This document shows, one piece after another, positions 44,393 to 54,958 of a stretch of DNA of 64,000 bases (positions within the stretch are counted from its first letter, which is position 1; every line of letters begins with the position of its first letter). Below the pieces are notes generated by a model. That model searched no databases. It saw only the letters and a list, made by a program, of their open reading frames with translations, and was not told the DNA's origin. Source of the stretch: Perca fluviatilis (lineage: Eukaryota; Chordata; Actinopteri; Perciformes; Percidae); assembly GCF_010015445.1 (NCBI RefSeq), contig NC_053120.1, positions 2,852,464 through 2,916,463 on the forward strand, in the 5' to 3' direction. The position numbers and the translations under genes were made by a program.

Positions 44393-44706
44393 CTGGGAAA
44401 GAAAAGACCTGTTAAACTTTTGTTTTATTGATAAAAGGTTAATCTACCATTTATTTAGTTATACTTGAGTTCAGAGACTTCAAATTAATCCATAGTCATT
44501 AACTCTGGAGCACCCCGAGGATGGGCAAGTTTGATTCTATTCTGTACCTTATTATTTATTTTTTTCCTGTTCCACATGTGATCTGTCTGTCTGGAAGTCT
44601 TGTGAATGAACTCCACTACTCCTTTACTTTAAGTACTACACATGAATACACATCTTTGCAGTAGTATTACTTAATTCTTTAACATTGAAGACAGTAATGT
44701 CTTTAC

Positions 44707-44963
44707 CATCCTTTGTTTCACAGTGTGGAAGGTGGAGCTGACAGACTGCAGCATTCTCTGAACACTTGATGTCAAACAGCGGCCCTCCAGCCATCCAGCC
44801 AGCTGATTGGAGGAGGCTCTCATCCCATTGGACAGTGTTATACAGCAGCTCCGCCTCCTGAGTCGTAACAAACACCAGTCCAGTCAAAGCACACTGGAAC
44901 ACACCTGGACCAGGACACCTGAACCTGTCGGACACAGAAGGGCCAATCACAAACAAGCTCTCC
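44707..44963 (-). CDS. nlrp1: NLRP1-like: FIIND (ZU5) exon
   Basis: A 257-nt exon, phase 2 to 1; acceptor CCCACAGAG (second AG, chosen because only it keeps frame) and donor GATG|GTAAAG. It encodes FRCPGPGVFQCALTGLVFVT, EAELLYNTVQWDESLLQSAG and GGPLFDIKCSENAAVCQLHL. The FRCPGPG.F.C..TGL.F and V.WDE motifs are the hallmark of the ZU5 half of FIIND domains, found in NLRP1, CARD8 and (more distantly) PIDD. The intact ZU5 keeps the receptor folded until N-terminal degradation releases UPA-CARD. Confidence 0.9.
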
Positions 44964-44965
44964 CT

Positions 44966-45558
44966 CTGTGGGTCAAATGATGTGTTGAGTTAAACCGTGC
45001 AGACGCTCTGCGTTTTTATTCATCTTGTACGTCAACTTTAACACATATCAGTCTTCCTTCCTGTGTGGTCACAACCTGCGATCCATCCGACCGTCCGACA
45101 GACTGATCATTGATTCTTCAGCTGATTGATCAGCTGTTGTGAACTTCTCACAAAAACCAGTCTATCAGAATTCACCCAGGTTCTAAAATACGTTTGGAGC
45201 AACAGATTTGGGGCTAAAGTCAGGCTTAATCTGCCCGGCAACACAAACAAATAACAGATGTGATCACTGCATTGCTCAAAAAGTTGGGGATCAAACTGAC
45301 TTTCTGGACAAGAGAGTGAAGCAGCAGCTGCAGGAGTAAGAAGTGTATGAGCTTTAAAAGTGAAGAGTAAGCACTGAAAGCAGTTGAAATGACAGGTGAA
45401 GTGTGTTTGTGTGTGGTAAGTGGGGTTCTGGAGTACACTGATTCACTAAAAAGAGGTAAACTCAACTGAGAAGGCTGGACATTACATTAAAGTGTAACTG
45501 CTGAAAGGAGTTGACTCAGTTTAAGGTTGAAGTATTCTGCATTGTATGATTGGGTTAC
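44966..45558. other. NLRP1 intron
   Basis: No further coding or repeat structure was identified. AT/GC content is ordinary for the region. Confidence 0.5.
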
Positions 45559-45614
45559 CTGTATGAAGTCTTTCCAGACTCAGTCAGCAGCTCAGGTGTG
45601 AAATGGAACATTTC
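45559..45614 (-). CDS. nlrp1: NLRP1-like: small exon leading into FIIND
   Basis: A 56-nt exon, phase 0 to 2, acceptor TTATTTCAG and donor ACAG|GTAACC. It encodes EMFHFTPELLTESGKTSY and shares an Arg codon with the next exon. F.PEL.TE...TSYR is the lead-in to the FIIND domain in fish NLRP1-like proteins. It is too short for domain methods but both phases and signals fit. Confidence 0.75.
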
Positions 45615-45701
45615 CTGAAATAATAAAATGAACAAAAAGAGTTGATAAGAAACTGGCCCCCCAACTCTCACAGTTCTGTCTAGGTGACCGGATCTTCACT
45701 G

Positions 45702-45843
45702 CTTCACTTTCTACTCTACGTGCACTATTTACTCTGTATCCATCACTTCACTTTCTACTCTACGTGCACTATTTACTCTGTATCCATCACTTCACTTTCT
45801 ACTCTACGTGCACTATTTACTTTGTATCCATCACTTCACTTTC
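45702..45843. repeat. 44-bp tandem repeat, 3.2 units
   Basis: Three near-identical units (start CTTCACTTTCTACTCTACGT) and a partial fourth are in an NLRP1 intron. Confidence 0.95.
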
Positions 45844-46102
45844 TGTCAGAATGACTGAATAATTATTATTAGGTGAAATTATTATGCACAAATGAAGCCT
45901 GCAGGACTCTGTTTGACAGCAGCCAGTGGTTGCAGAGATGAGGAAGAAGAAATGCATTTGAATGAGTTCATGATGAAGAGGAAGAGAAGAGAGAGAGGAG
46001 AAGGTAGAAGTAAAGGAATATTAAACCCTGGAGGGGTTAAAACTGAGGAACCCCAGTCTGATCACTGACAAATTAATAAAAATGTTAAAGTGAAACACTG
46101 AC

Positions 46103-46227
46103 ATTTGTATCTGGAGCCTCTCCACACACAAGCTGCTGCTGCTTCAACCTCTCTGGATCATCAGGAGACAGCTGGTCCTCTCTTCTGTCCTCAGACACAT
46201 CAAGGTTTGTCTTTGATGTAGACGGCT
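46103..46227 (-). CDS. nlrp1: NLRP1-like: acidic linker exon
   Basis: A 125-nt exon, phase 1 to 0; acceptor TCTCCCCCAG and donor AAAT|GTCAGT. The product begins PSTSKTNLDVSEDRREDQLS and is acidic and low in hydrophobic residues, so it is a flexible linker between LRR and FIIND. It has no family motif of its own; it is called from splice phase and position. Confidence 0.65.
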
Positions 46228-46528
46228 CTGGGGGAGAGAACAAGACACAGCAGATGTCAAACTCACTTTTGGAAATCCTGGTGACCCACATTAATAAACC
46301 TCTAACAGCAACGTCCTGTTCAAGGTGATCAGAGCCCTTTGTAGCCATTTTTTAGTTTATACAATAACATTTACACAGACATGACAGATTCCATACAGAG
46401 AAGAACAAAACAACAGATCTGCTGTGGTTACTGGATTGAACCAGCGCCTTAAAGCACACAGCAGCTAATCTTCCAGTTATGCTCCTGCTTTAACAGCGTT
46501 ATTATGTTTCTTTGAGATATTTACTCAC

Positions 46529-46575
46529 CTCCTTCATGTCTGTCAGGTGCAGCCTTGTATACTCTGTTATTCACC
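46529..46575 (-). CDS. nlrp1: NLRP1-like: 47-nt linker exon
   Basis: A 47-nt exon, phase 2 to 1; acceptor ATCCCTTCAG, donor GGAG|GTGAGT. It encodes VNNRVYKAAPDRHEG. It joins the last LRR exon (ending in two bases, GA) to the acidic linker exon. Called because both splice sites are strong and the phases bridge exactly; the sequence alone is not diagnostic. Confidence 0.6.
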
Positions 46576-46579
46576 CTGA

Positions 46580-47392
46580 AGGGATAAACATGAATAAAGC
46601 AGTTATCTTTAAACTAAATCCTCATCAGATGAACCTTTAACACTCAATGAACTTCAACTGATTTTAACACTACAGTAGAAGTACTAATTTAGCAGAAAAT
46701 GTGTCTTTCTTCTTGCTTTTCTCTGCTCTGTGAAGTTAAGTTAGGGAGTAATCTAACTGTCGTTAGCCATGGTATGTGCCTCTGTAGCAGCCTACAGTAT
46801 TTCACTATTTTTAGACACCTTTACTCTCATAGCTGTTTGCAACGTTCATTTTAAAGACAGCGTTACCTGACCTTGAATTTGGTCGGGGTACTTGTGCTTT
46901 TTCGGTAATTCCCACATACCTGACTTTGTAATTTCAGACGTGGGGGTAACATTCTGGGATTTCATCTGCAAATACACTGACTGACAGCTCGTAACAACAA
47001 CCAGAGGGTGAGGGAGGGGGCGTGATTATCTAAGCTGCACACTGGCTGGGACAGGGATTCCTGACCTGCACTTTCTGTCCATGATGACTCATAAAAACTA
47101 CTCATACCACAGAAACAGTGTGATAGAAAATTGTAGTGGTTTTTAAACTGTGACTTTTTCGTACATTGGTACACCTTAAAACCGGTAACTGGCCCATATC
47201 TAGTCCAAAACTGTTAAAGGCCATCTGAATCAGCAGAGCTTCTGCTGAAGTCTGATTGGCTGACTGTCCTCGTTCTCCTCTCACAGCTTCATTGAGAAAG
47301 TTTACAGGAAATACTGGATCTTTGCTTTGATAATAACTGTTTAGTTCAATACTGCTGATACCAGCATGGACTGACTCCAACCTTCTACTTAC
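46580..47392. other. NLRP1 intron
   Basis: The part from about 47,200 is duplicated near 7,910-8,520 (for example TTCAATACTGCTGA, CCAGCATGGACTGACTCCAA). No additional exon is called. Confidence 0.5.
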
Positions 47393-47566
47393 TCCAGAGT
47401 CTCCAGTCTACAGTGTGGACTCTCTACAAGATCACACAACAGCTTCACGCCTGAAACCTGCAGCGTGTTGTATCTCAGGTCCAGCTGTTTCAGATGGGAG
47501 GGGTTGGACTTCAGAGCTGAGACCAGAGAAGCACAGCTGATTTCTGACAAACTGCAGAACTCCAAT
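47393..47566 (-). CDS. nlrp1: NLRP1-like: LRR exon 4 (last)
   Basis: A 174-nt exon, phase 2-2, acceptor TTTATTCAG and donor GGA|GTAAGT. The 58 residues contain [14 protein letters not shown] and [20 protein letters not shown] and end [10 protein letters not shown]. Fish NLR ribonuclease-inhibitor-type LRRs are encoded as two repeats per 174-nt exon, as here. The intact copy in the decayed block is at 8521-8694. Confidence 0.85.
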
Positions 47567-47827
47567 CTGAATAAAGAATATATGATGAAAATTAAGATAA
47601 AAATGAAGATAAAAATGCATTTCTAATCCAATCAATACTATATTGATCCTTTAAATAGCTGCAATTGAAAATATGCTTTGGTCTCTCTGTGTTCATCTAT
47701 ATTATGGGTCCTTTGTTTTCATTTCAATAATCTGTTCAGAGATGAAGAAAGTTCAGAATGTAGAAGTTCAGAAGATGGAGATTCCAAACACCTGAACCCA
47801 ACAGGATGACATATCTTTGCGACAGGA

Positions 47828-48077
47828 CAACACATTCTCACTCCCATCACGTCAGAAAGCAACGCTTGGTCAGGTGCCTTTGGTGTTTGTTATTTATGCA
47901 AAAAGTCTCCTTTAGTGTCATATTTAGAGATGCTTGGCAGGAACCCTTGGCCTCACTATTTGAAGCTCTGGGTTGGGTCGTACATTTAACTGACATGGGG
48001 CACAAGAACGGGACAGTTAGGTTTTGGAAAAGATCATGGGTGACCAAATGTCAGTATTTTGGAGTGACAACTGGTTG
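47828..48077. mobile_element. MITE, copied with the NLR block
   Basis: Its ends (CAACACATTCTCACTCC and the inverse of CAACCAGTTG) and the GACAGGA flanks are the same as at 10,746 and 49,868. It lies in the intron between LRR exons 3 and 4. Confidence 0.65.
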
Positions 48078-48932
48078 GACAGGAAGCATTGTACACATGT
48101 TAAAGTGTTGCTGGTCACAGATCAGACACTAATTAACATACTTTAAACACCTGCATTTGGAAATATGCTTCACTCTCTCTTTGGTCCTGTATGGAAGTTT
48201 TAAAGTGTCTGTGACAGAGAGACTTCAGTTATTATGAATCTATAAGTTCAGTAAAATACAGTGTTTTGAAGGATTTATATAAAAGACCTTCTTGACAAGG
48301 CCCTGGACGTCTTGAAGATATTTTAATAATGTATATCTAGATGTCTCTTGCATGTGTCTCAGTTTGAGTTAAGTTGACAGAAAACAGAAGAGAGTTTAAA
48401 GCTTCAACAATTTGCCCAAAATAACTTGGATGCATGAATGTGCTTCACAAGTAAAAGTAATGATTACTTTGATTTAACTTTGGGTGTTTTATTCAATTTT
48501 AAATCATTTTAATTCTTTTTTTTAATGGTTTCAAAACAGTTTCCTGACTAAACTTCGACATAAACCAGTTTGTGATCCATTCACCATCGTCTGATCTTAA
48601 CTGTTAGTCAAAATAATTCACAATTTCTGCTTTTTTAAACAAAAAAATAGTTATGTCATTTAAATTAGGTATTTAGACCATGACTTTTTTTAAGCGTTAA
48701 AAACATGACAAAAACTTTGAAAAACAATGGAAAAAGGTTGATCATGGCTGATGGAAAGACAAGACGAGGGATAATAAACATAAATCTTCTGGGACTGAAG
48801 ATGTACTACAAGAAACATGAACAAAAGAACATTTACAACTTCATAGGTGTAAGTTATGTTTGTACATAAATTAGTGTCAGTTGTTAATTAAACATTTTAG
48901 ATATATAATAGTAACAGAGCCAGTGAACTGAC

Positions 48933-49106
48933 CTCAGAGTCTCCAGTCTACAGTGTGGACTCTCTAGAAAACCACACAGCAGCTTCACTCCTGAATCCTG
49001 AAGGTCGTTTTCACTCAGGTTCAGCTCTCTCAGATGGGAGGGGTTGGACTTCAGAGCTGAGGCCAGAGAAGCACAGCTGATCTCTGACAAACTGCAGCGC
49101 ACCAAT
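48933..49106 (-). CDS. nlrp1: NLRP1-like: LRR exon 3
   Basis: A 174-nt exon, phase 2-2, acceptor CTTCATTCAG and donor GAG|GTCAGT. It encodes [20 protein letters not shown] and [20 protein letters not shown], ending [10 protein letters not shown]. Frame intact, no stop. It differs from LRR exon 2 (51,060-51,233) at only a few codons, which suggests a recent tandem duplication. Confidence 0.88.
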
Positions 49107-49219
49107 CTGAATGAAGAATAAATGACGATGATAAAAATACATTTTTAATCCAATCAAAACTATATTGATCCATTAAAACAGCTGCATTTGGAAATATGCT
49201 TTGGTCTCTTTGTTATCAT

Positions 49220-49310
49220 CTTTGTGTGTGAGTTTGTGTGTGTGTGTGTTTCGTTGTGTGTGTGTGTGTGTGTTTCTCTGTGTCTGTGTCTGTGTGTCTG
49301 TGTGTGTGCT
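49220..49310. repeat. (TG)n-rich microsatellite
   Basis: Imperfect TG dinucleotide tract with TC interruptions in an NLRP1 intron. A counterpart lies at 51,357-51,402 in the duplicated block. Confidence 0.9.
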
Positions 49311-49649
49311 GTGAAGTATCAATATCAATGATCACACTTTATTTGTGAAAACACTTTGAAATTAACAGAAACCAAAGAAATATTTCTACTTCACCAAGTA
49401 AACTTTATCCAATTAAAACCAATATTAGTTCAGAGGATCTTCTGTGTACAGATGTGACCATTTACCAACAATTCTAAACATTCATTTACTTTAACAGCTA
49501 ACAGTGGACAGTCTGTTTAACAAACACGAGTCTTTTGTGACTGCAGACAAAATTGAATACAAGGAACATGAAAATATGAAGAAAAAAAACATTTACAAAT
49601 TCATGGATTAAGTTACGTTTGTACATAAATTAGGTTCAGTTGTTAATTA

Positions 49650-49706
49650 ATCATAGCTGAGACCAGAGAAGCACAGCAGATATCTGACAAACTTCAGTTC
49701 CACAAT
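49650..49706 (-). pseudogene. Truncated LRR exon inside an NLRP1 intron
   Basis: The first ~57 bases of an LRR exon (ATTGTGGAACTGAAGTTTGT, GCTTCTCTGGTCTCAGCT) follow a GGAG sequence that lost the usual TCAG acceptor. The rest is missing at the same breakpoint as at 10,530. Skipping it keeps the gene's frame. Confidence 0.6.
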
Positions 49707-49867
49707 CTCCATCGAGTAAATTATGTAACCTTAGAAGAGAATCCTCCTGTTTGAAATGATCCAAATCAATAATCTGAAGAGATGAAGAAGGTTCAGAATG
49801 TAGAAGTTCAGAAGATGGAGTTTCCAAACACCTGAACCAAACAGGATGACATCTCTTTGTGACAGGA

Positions 49868-50078
49868 CAACACATTCTCAATCCCATCACATCAGAAAGA
49901 GACGCTTGGTCCTGTGCCTTTGGCATTTGTTATTGATGCAAAAAGTCTTCTTTAGCGTGATATTTTGACACGCTGGCCAGGAACCCTTGGTGTCACTATT
50001 TGAAGCTCTGGGTCGGGACGTACCTATCATGGGTGACCAAACGTCACTATTTTACGAGTTGGGAGTGAGAAGGGGTTG
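49868..50078. mobile_element. MITE, third copy carried by NLR duplication
   Basis: CAACACATTCTCAATCC at the left, an inverse of CAACCCCTTCTCACTCC at the right, and GACAGGA (left) / GACAG (right) flanks, matching 10,746-10,939 and 47,828-48,077. Confidence 0.65.
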
Positions 50079-51059
50079 GACAGAAGCATCATAGACATGT
50101 TAAAGTGACGCTGGTCACAGATCAGACACGACTAAACATACTTTAAACACCTGCATTTGAAAATATGCTTCACTCTCTCTCTCTCTCTCTCTGGTCCTGC
50201 ATCGGAGTTTGTGTGTCTGTGACAGAGACTTCAGTTATTATAAATCTATAATTTCTGTAAAATCCAGTGTTTCTTATGTAAAAGACTTTCTTGAAAATAC
50301 CTTGGACTTCTTGAAGATCTTTTAATTATTTATATGTGAATGTCTCTCTCATGTCTCTCAGTTTGAGTTCAGACCAAATTTGTTCAAACTGTTCAGACTG
50401 AACCACTTTAAAGTTGTTGTGATTAGTGCTCAGAGAAACCCAGAAAACAAGTGAACTGAAGGGAATTTAAAACTTCAACAAATTGTCCACAAATAACACG
50501 GATGCATGAATGTGTTTCACAGGTAAAATGAATAATTACTTTGATTTAACTTTTGGTGTTTTACTCAATTAAAGCATTTGATTTTTTATTTAAATGGTTA
50601 TAAAACAGTATCCTGACTAAACTTTGACATAAACCATTCTGTGATCCGCTCATCATCCTCTCATATTAACTATTAGTCAAAATAATTCACAATTTCTGTT
50701 TTTTCTAAACAAAAAACATAGTTACGTCACATAAATTAGGTATATAGACCATGGCTTTGTTTTTAAACCATTAAAAACTTGACAAAATCCTTCAAAAGCA
50801 ATGGAAAAAGGGCCAAAAACGTTGAGGAAAATAGCACAAAAAAAAGGTTCATTTTGAATTTTGGTTGATGGGAAGACAACACAAGGGTTAATAAACACTA
50901 GTCTTCTTCTGGGACTGCAGACTAAATGTACTACAAGAAACATGAAAATATGAACAATTTACAACTTCATAGATGTAAGTTATATTTGTGAATTAAAGTA
51001 GTTTTAGTTGTTAATTAAATCTATTAGATCTTTAATAGTAACACAGTCAGTGAACTGAC

Positions 51060-51233
51060 CTCAGAGTCTCCAGTCTACAGTGTGGACTCTCCAGAAAACC
51101 ACACAGCAACTTTACTCCTGAATCCTGCAGCTCGTTGTCACTCAGGTTCAGCTCTCTCAGATGGGAGGGGTTGGACTTCAGAGCTGAGGCCAGAGAAGCA
51201 CAGCTGATCTCTGACAAACGGCAGCGCCCCAAT
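51060..51233 (-). CDS. nlrp1: NLRP1-like: LRR exon 2
   Basis: A 174-nt exon, phase 2-2, acceptor TTCATTCAG, donor GAG|GTCAGT. It encodes [20 protein letters not shown] and [20 protein letters not shown], then [10 protein letters not shown]. Intact. Nearly identical to LRR exon 3, with matching flanking introns. Confidence 0.88.
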
Positions 51234-51539
51234 CTGAATGAAGAATTAATTAATTAAAATGATGAAAATCCGTTACTAATTCAATCAATAAGATATTGAT
51301 CCTTCAAACAGCTGCATTTGGAAATATCCTTTGGTCTCTTTATGTTCATCTACATGAGTGTGTGTATGTTATGTATGTGTGTGTATGTGTGTGTGTGTGT
51401 GTTCTGAAGGATATCAATGATCAGACATTTGAAATTAATAGAAACCAAAGAAGTATTTCTACTTCACTAAGTCAAATTTATCCATTTAAAACCAATATTA
51501 GTTCAGAGGATCTTCTGTATACAGATGTGACCATTTACC

Positions 51540-52188
51540 AACAATTCTAAGATCTTTTAATTAATTATATATAGATGTCTCTCTCATGTGTCTCAGTTTG
51601 AGTGCAGACTATTTAAAAGTTCTGTTATGGATTTAAATTTGGGAGTTATTACAGCTCTCATTCTTACTCTAATAAAATTCAAATTTCATTTATTTTTATA
51701 TTCAAATAATATTTGAATATTTAATGCTAAAACACAGCCTGTTATTAATATGTACTACACTACTCAGGCTTATGCATCGTCAATGCCACTATAAGCATGC
51801 ATTCTGTCCACTAGAGGGACTTCCAACATCAGCCTGTCCTTGAAGGAGACCTAAGTCATGGTGCATTGCTTTTCTGGCATGCTGCTTTGTTCACATTCAT
51901 TTTCCACCACGAGTACACAGCGACAAACACAAATCAACAGAGAAGTCTGTAATGAAACATTATCTAACAAGTGTATTGAAGAGGCTCTGTTCTAAAGGCT
52001 AACAGTGCTTGGTTAGCACAATGACATCATGTTAGAAAGCACAGCTTATACTATTTGTCATAAACTAAGTGACAAGCGTGTTATCAATGCCATTAGCATC
52101 GTGGCTAACAGTCAATGGTGCAATCACTAATGATACTACAACCTTTTCTTGCATTGTCATGTTACTGAGAATACAACTGTTAGAAGGT
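51540..52188. repeat. NLRP1 intron block duplicated at 11.2-12.3 kb
   Basis: AATTTCATTTATTTTTATATTC, CACTATAAGCATGCATTCTG and the GCCATTAGCATCGTGGC region match 11,300-11,410 and 11,966-12,340. It is uninterrupted where the 11-kb copy has an L2 fragment, and interrupted by an LTR where that copy is continuous. Confidence 0.7.
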
Positions 52189-52960
52189 TGTTATGTGGGC
52201 AGCTGTTCTCCCCGTTTTCTGTGTGCCTCTCTCCCCTAGTTTTGTCCCCACTTTGTCAGTGGTGTGTGTATTTGTGTTTGTCCCCACTGTGTGTTGGGTG
52301 TCTGTATGGTTGTTTGACTACTCTCCTGGAAGTAGGTCAAGGGGCGTGGCTGGGGATCTACCTCTCTGCACAGCTGCTGGCAATCCCACTGACATTTACC
52401 TGCACAGCTGCTTCCAATTCCACTCAGCAAACCTGCAGTATATATTCCTGGGCTTGGCTCTCCTCTGCACCAGCTTGTTGCGCCAACCAGTGTGGTAACT
52501 AGGCTCCCAAGTTAAAATCAGTCTGCTAGTTTTTGTCTTTGAGTTGTTACTTTGTGTTTGTTTTTTTTTGCTAACGTCCTTTTGTTTGTTCCTGCTCAGA
52601 ACTACACCGCAAGAACTGCTGCTGTGGTTAGTGGTGGGCAGATCGAGGCTTCGTGAAACAATGAAACAGTTGAAGCAAAAGTGCCATATTGTGTCGAGGC
52701 TTCGAAACAATCCGACACCCGTCTCAGTGATGACACCTAGTGGTAACTGGCAGGTGTTGATCTGAAACAACCTTGACAACGAGCCATTAAAAAAAATATG
52801 TGAAGCTTGTAGGCTCCTCACTGTGCATAATGTTATTTTGGTCATGAAATTAATGAATTAATAAAAGAAATCAAGCCAAAATGTCTCACTTTTTTATAGC
52901 TTTATATTCCAAAATATTAATTTCTCTGCTGTGGAAGGACTTAGCCTAGCCTACTTCTTT

Positions 52961-53176
52961 TTAACAGATAATGTCTCCAGCCTTTGAAAAAATCCTCTCA
53001 CAAGGGACACTTGTTGCTGGCATGCAAAGATATTTTTTAGCAGGGACATACAAATGAGAAAAGATTACTGCTCTCTCTTTCCAGTAAGTTAGGGGATCAT
53101 GAGTTCTGGGCAAAAACGCATAGTTGAGGTATTTTTTCTCTTCCACTGTGGCATCAGCTGTAGCATTGTGTATCAT
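52961..53176 (-). pseudogene. hAT transposase C-terminal (dimerisation) relic
   Basis: The frame reads DPLTYWKERAVIFSHLYVPA and KKYLCMPATSVPCERIFSKA followed by GDII. This is the conserved hATC dimerisation motif (P..YW......P.L..LA..YL..PATS...ER.FS.AG). The N-terminal DNA-binding and catalytic parts are missing, leaving about 71 codons. The element cannot mobilise itself. Confidence 0.85.
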
Positions 53177-53311
53177 CTTGGTTTCACGGATACGATCACC
53201 AAAACGTTCCTATAAACTGTCCTGTGTTTCTGCTGGTGTTGATGTTGATTATGATGGGCCTGATGTTGACATTTGTGGCTCTGAATGAAAATTAAAACGG
53301 AGCTTCCATTT

Positions 53312-53362
<51 letters not shown>
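53312..53362. repeat. (ATCT)n microsatellite
   Basis: About twelve uninterrupted tetranucleotide units, with degenerate units to 53,396, inside the hAT element. Confidence 0.95.
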
Positions 53363-54273
53363 AATCTATCTATGTAGCTATATATGTATCTATCTATTAA
53401 TGTGTCACTGTATGTAGGCTATACTCTGTCTGTCTCTAGCCTATCAGTCAATGTGTAAATTTAAATGTAATCCTAAATATAACTAAACAAATCGCACTAT
53501 AAATGTCACTATATCACCAAAAATCCGCTATCTCAAAATCAAACTACTCTCACAAAACCCCAAGAGATTGTGTGGTCTGTTCCAGACCCTGTCAATCAAA
53601 CTCTGATTCGGTGGACCATGCCACCTGTCAAAACACTTGTGAAACACTCCGATGCTTCATTTAGCCGTAGTCACGTGACATGGGTGTTTTGAATCACGCT
53701 TCGGATCGTGTTTCGAAACATCTGAGCTTTGGGATCTCAACAAAGCTTCGGAACGTCAGTTTCGCGTCAGCCATCCCTAGCTGTGGTGTGCCTTGCTGCC
53801 AGCTCAATCCACTCCTTCACTCCAACCATCTCGTTTGGATTACTGCATGACAGTTGTGGACATTCCTCTGCCTGCCTGCCTGCCTCAGCCTCTATCCAGC
53901 CCAGAGCCGACCTACCCTGCATTTGCTTTCCTTGGACACCCAAAGAACTGAATATTCATTAAATATAATTTTTGTTAATCATACTCCTAGTCTGTGTTTG
54001 TTTCTCCGTTTGCTGGGTCAGTACCATAGCCTAACAAAGGTAATATATGAAGTGGAAGCTAAAGCTGGTAGCTGTAGGGCAGCTAAGATAAACTTTAGCT
54101 GTCTCCCTGAAGGAAACAAGAACGAGCTAACTAATGATAACATAAGCATTTGGCTAAGTGGATGTGGATTTTAAAGTCAGGTTAATACTATTTCCCATCC
54201 TTCTTCCGATTTCCAGCTGTCACTCCCCCCTGTACTAACGTAACTCGGTGCGTAGCGTTAGCTACTTATCTTA

Positions 54274-54595
54274 ACGGTGCTCTAAGCGATGTTACGCTAG
54301 AACATTTTTTTGTCACATACATCTCCTCACTATCCCCTAGCTGCCTGTCCCTTGAACACACTGTGAAAAAACGCGGTCTCTGTGGACAGCCCAGGCTCCA
54401 CAAACGCCAACAAAAACAAACTGCGCCAACCTGCACCACCAAACATTACAATCAGTGTTCCAGCCAATAACCAAGAAGAAGGATTTGGGGTTGGGGGTTT
54501 AGTGTGCGTGCACATTAAGGGTGGGTGTAGGGAGTGGAGGAGACAGAAGTGTGAAGCCCTCTTCACGCTTCTCTCTCCTCCACTCCCTAGTTAGC
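54274..54595. mobile_element. Probable MITE fragment in an NLRP1 intron
   Basis: ACGGTGCTCTAAGCGATGTT at the left end is a terminus found in fish interspersed repeats. The right side contains GAGTGGAGGAGACAGAAGTG and its near inverse CTCTCTCCTCCACTCC. Its paralogous introns continue with different sequence here. Both boundaries are tentative. Confidence 0.4.
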
Positions 54596-54784
54596 TAGAG
54601 GACAGTAGTACTAGACAATGACAACAACTAACATTAGAATTATATTCTCTTGAATTTTGATATGGCCGACACATGATCAAAGACACAACATTCTGATGAA
54701 GAAATAGAAAAGAAGAGGGAAAAGGAGAATGAATGCGCAAAGTCCGCAAAGATAATCACATGTGAGCACAATACATGAACTGAC

Positions 54785-54958
54785 CTCAGAGTGTCTAGTC
54801 TACAGTTTGGACTCTGCAGTCCAGCACACAGATGCTCCATTCCTGAATCCAGCAGGTGTTTCCCATTTAGGTCCAGCTCTCTCAGATGGGAGGGGTTGTT
54901 CTTCAGAGCTGAGACCACGACTTCACAGTCACTCTCAGTGAGGTAATAGCCAGAAAAT
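54785..54958 (-). CDS. nlrp1: NLRP1-like: LRR exon 1
   Basis: A 174-nt exon, phase 2-2, acceptor GTCATTACAG and donor GAG|GTCAGT. The residues [38 protein letters not shown] and [16 protein letters not shown] are in frame with the NACHT exon ending at 62,861. The GACTGTGAAG word is intact here, unlike in the decayed copies at 9.6 and 13.5 kb. Confidence 0.87.

Larger units (their letters stand above)
52629..53779. mobile_element. hAT element nested in the LTR, perfect 8-bp target duplication
   Basis: GCTGTGGT is repeated exactly at 52,621-52,628 and 53,780-53,787, around ends TAGTGGTGGGCAGATCG and, on the - strand, TAGGGATGGCTGACGCG. An 8-bp duplication and a TAGxGxTGGG-type end are hAT features. 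It carries the C-terminus of a hAT transposase on the - strand and a (ATCT)n tract. Confidence 0.88.
52189..54036. mobile_element. Solo LTR (endogenous retroelement), AAGGT target duplication
   Basis: The sequence starts TGTTATGTGGGCAG and ends CATAGCCTAACA, so it has the TG...CA and short inverted TGTTA/TAACA ends of an LTR. A 5-bp direct repeat AAGGT flanks it (52,184-52,188, 54,037-54,041). A TATATATTCC box (52,438) and an ATTCATTAAATATAA stretch near the right end resemble promoter and poly(A) regions. The duplicated introns at about 9,085 and 12,345 lack it. No internal genes or second LTR are present. Without the hAT insertion its length is about 690 bp. Confidence 0.75.

Noticed and set aside
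47102..47380. An additional - strand exon between the last LRR exon and the linker exon
   Set aside because: It has no LRR or other motif and including it would break the phase chain between 47,393 and 46,575.
52149..52502. A Cys/Leu-rich open frame of 117 codons
   Set aside because: It lies in the solo LTR, begins in the flanking intron and has no family motif.
54382..54594. Overlapping + and - strand frames of about 70 codons
   Set aside because: They are in a repeat fragment with an inverted GAGTGGAGGAG word; no conserved domain.
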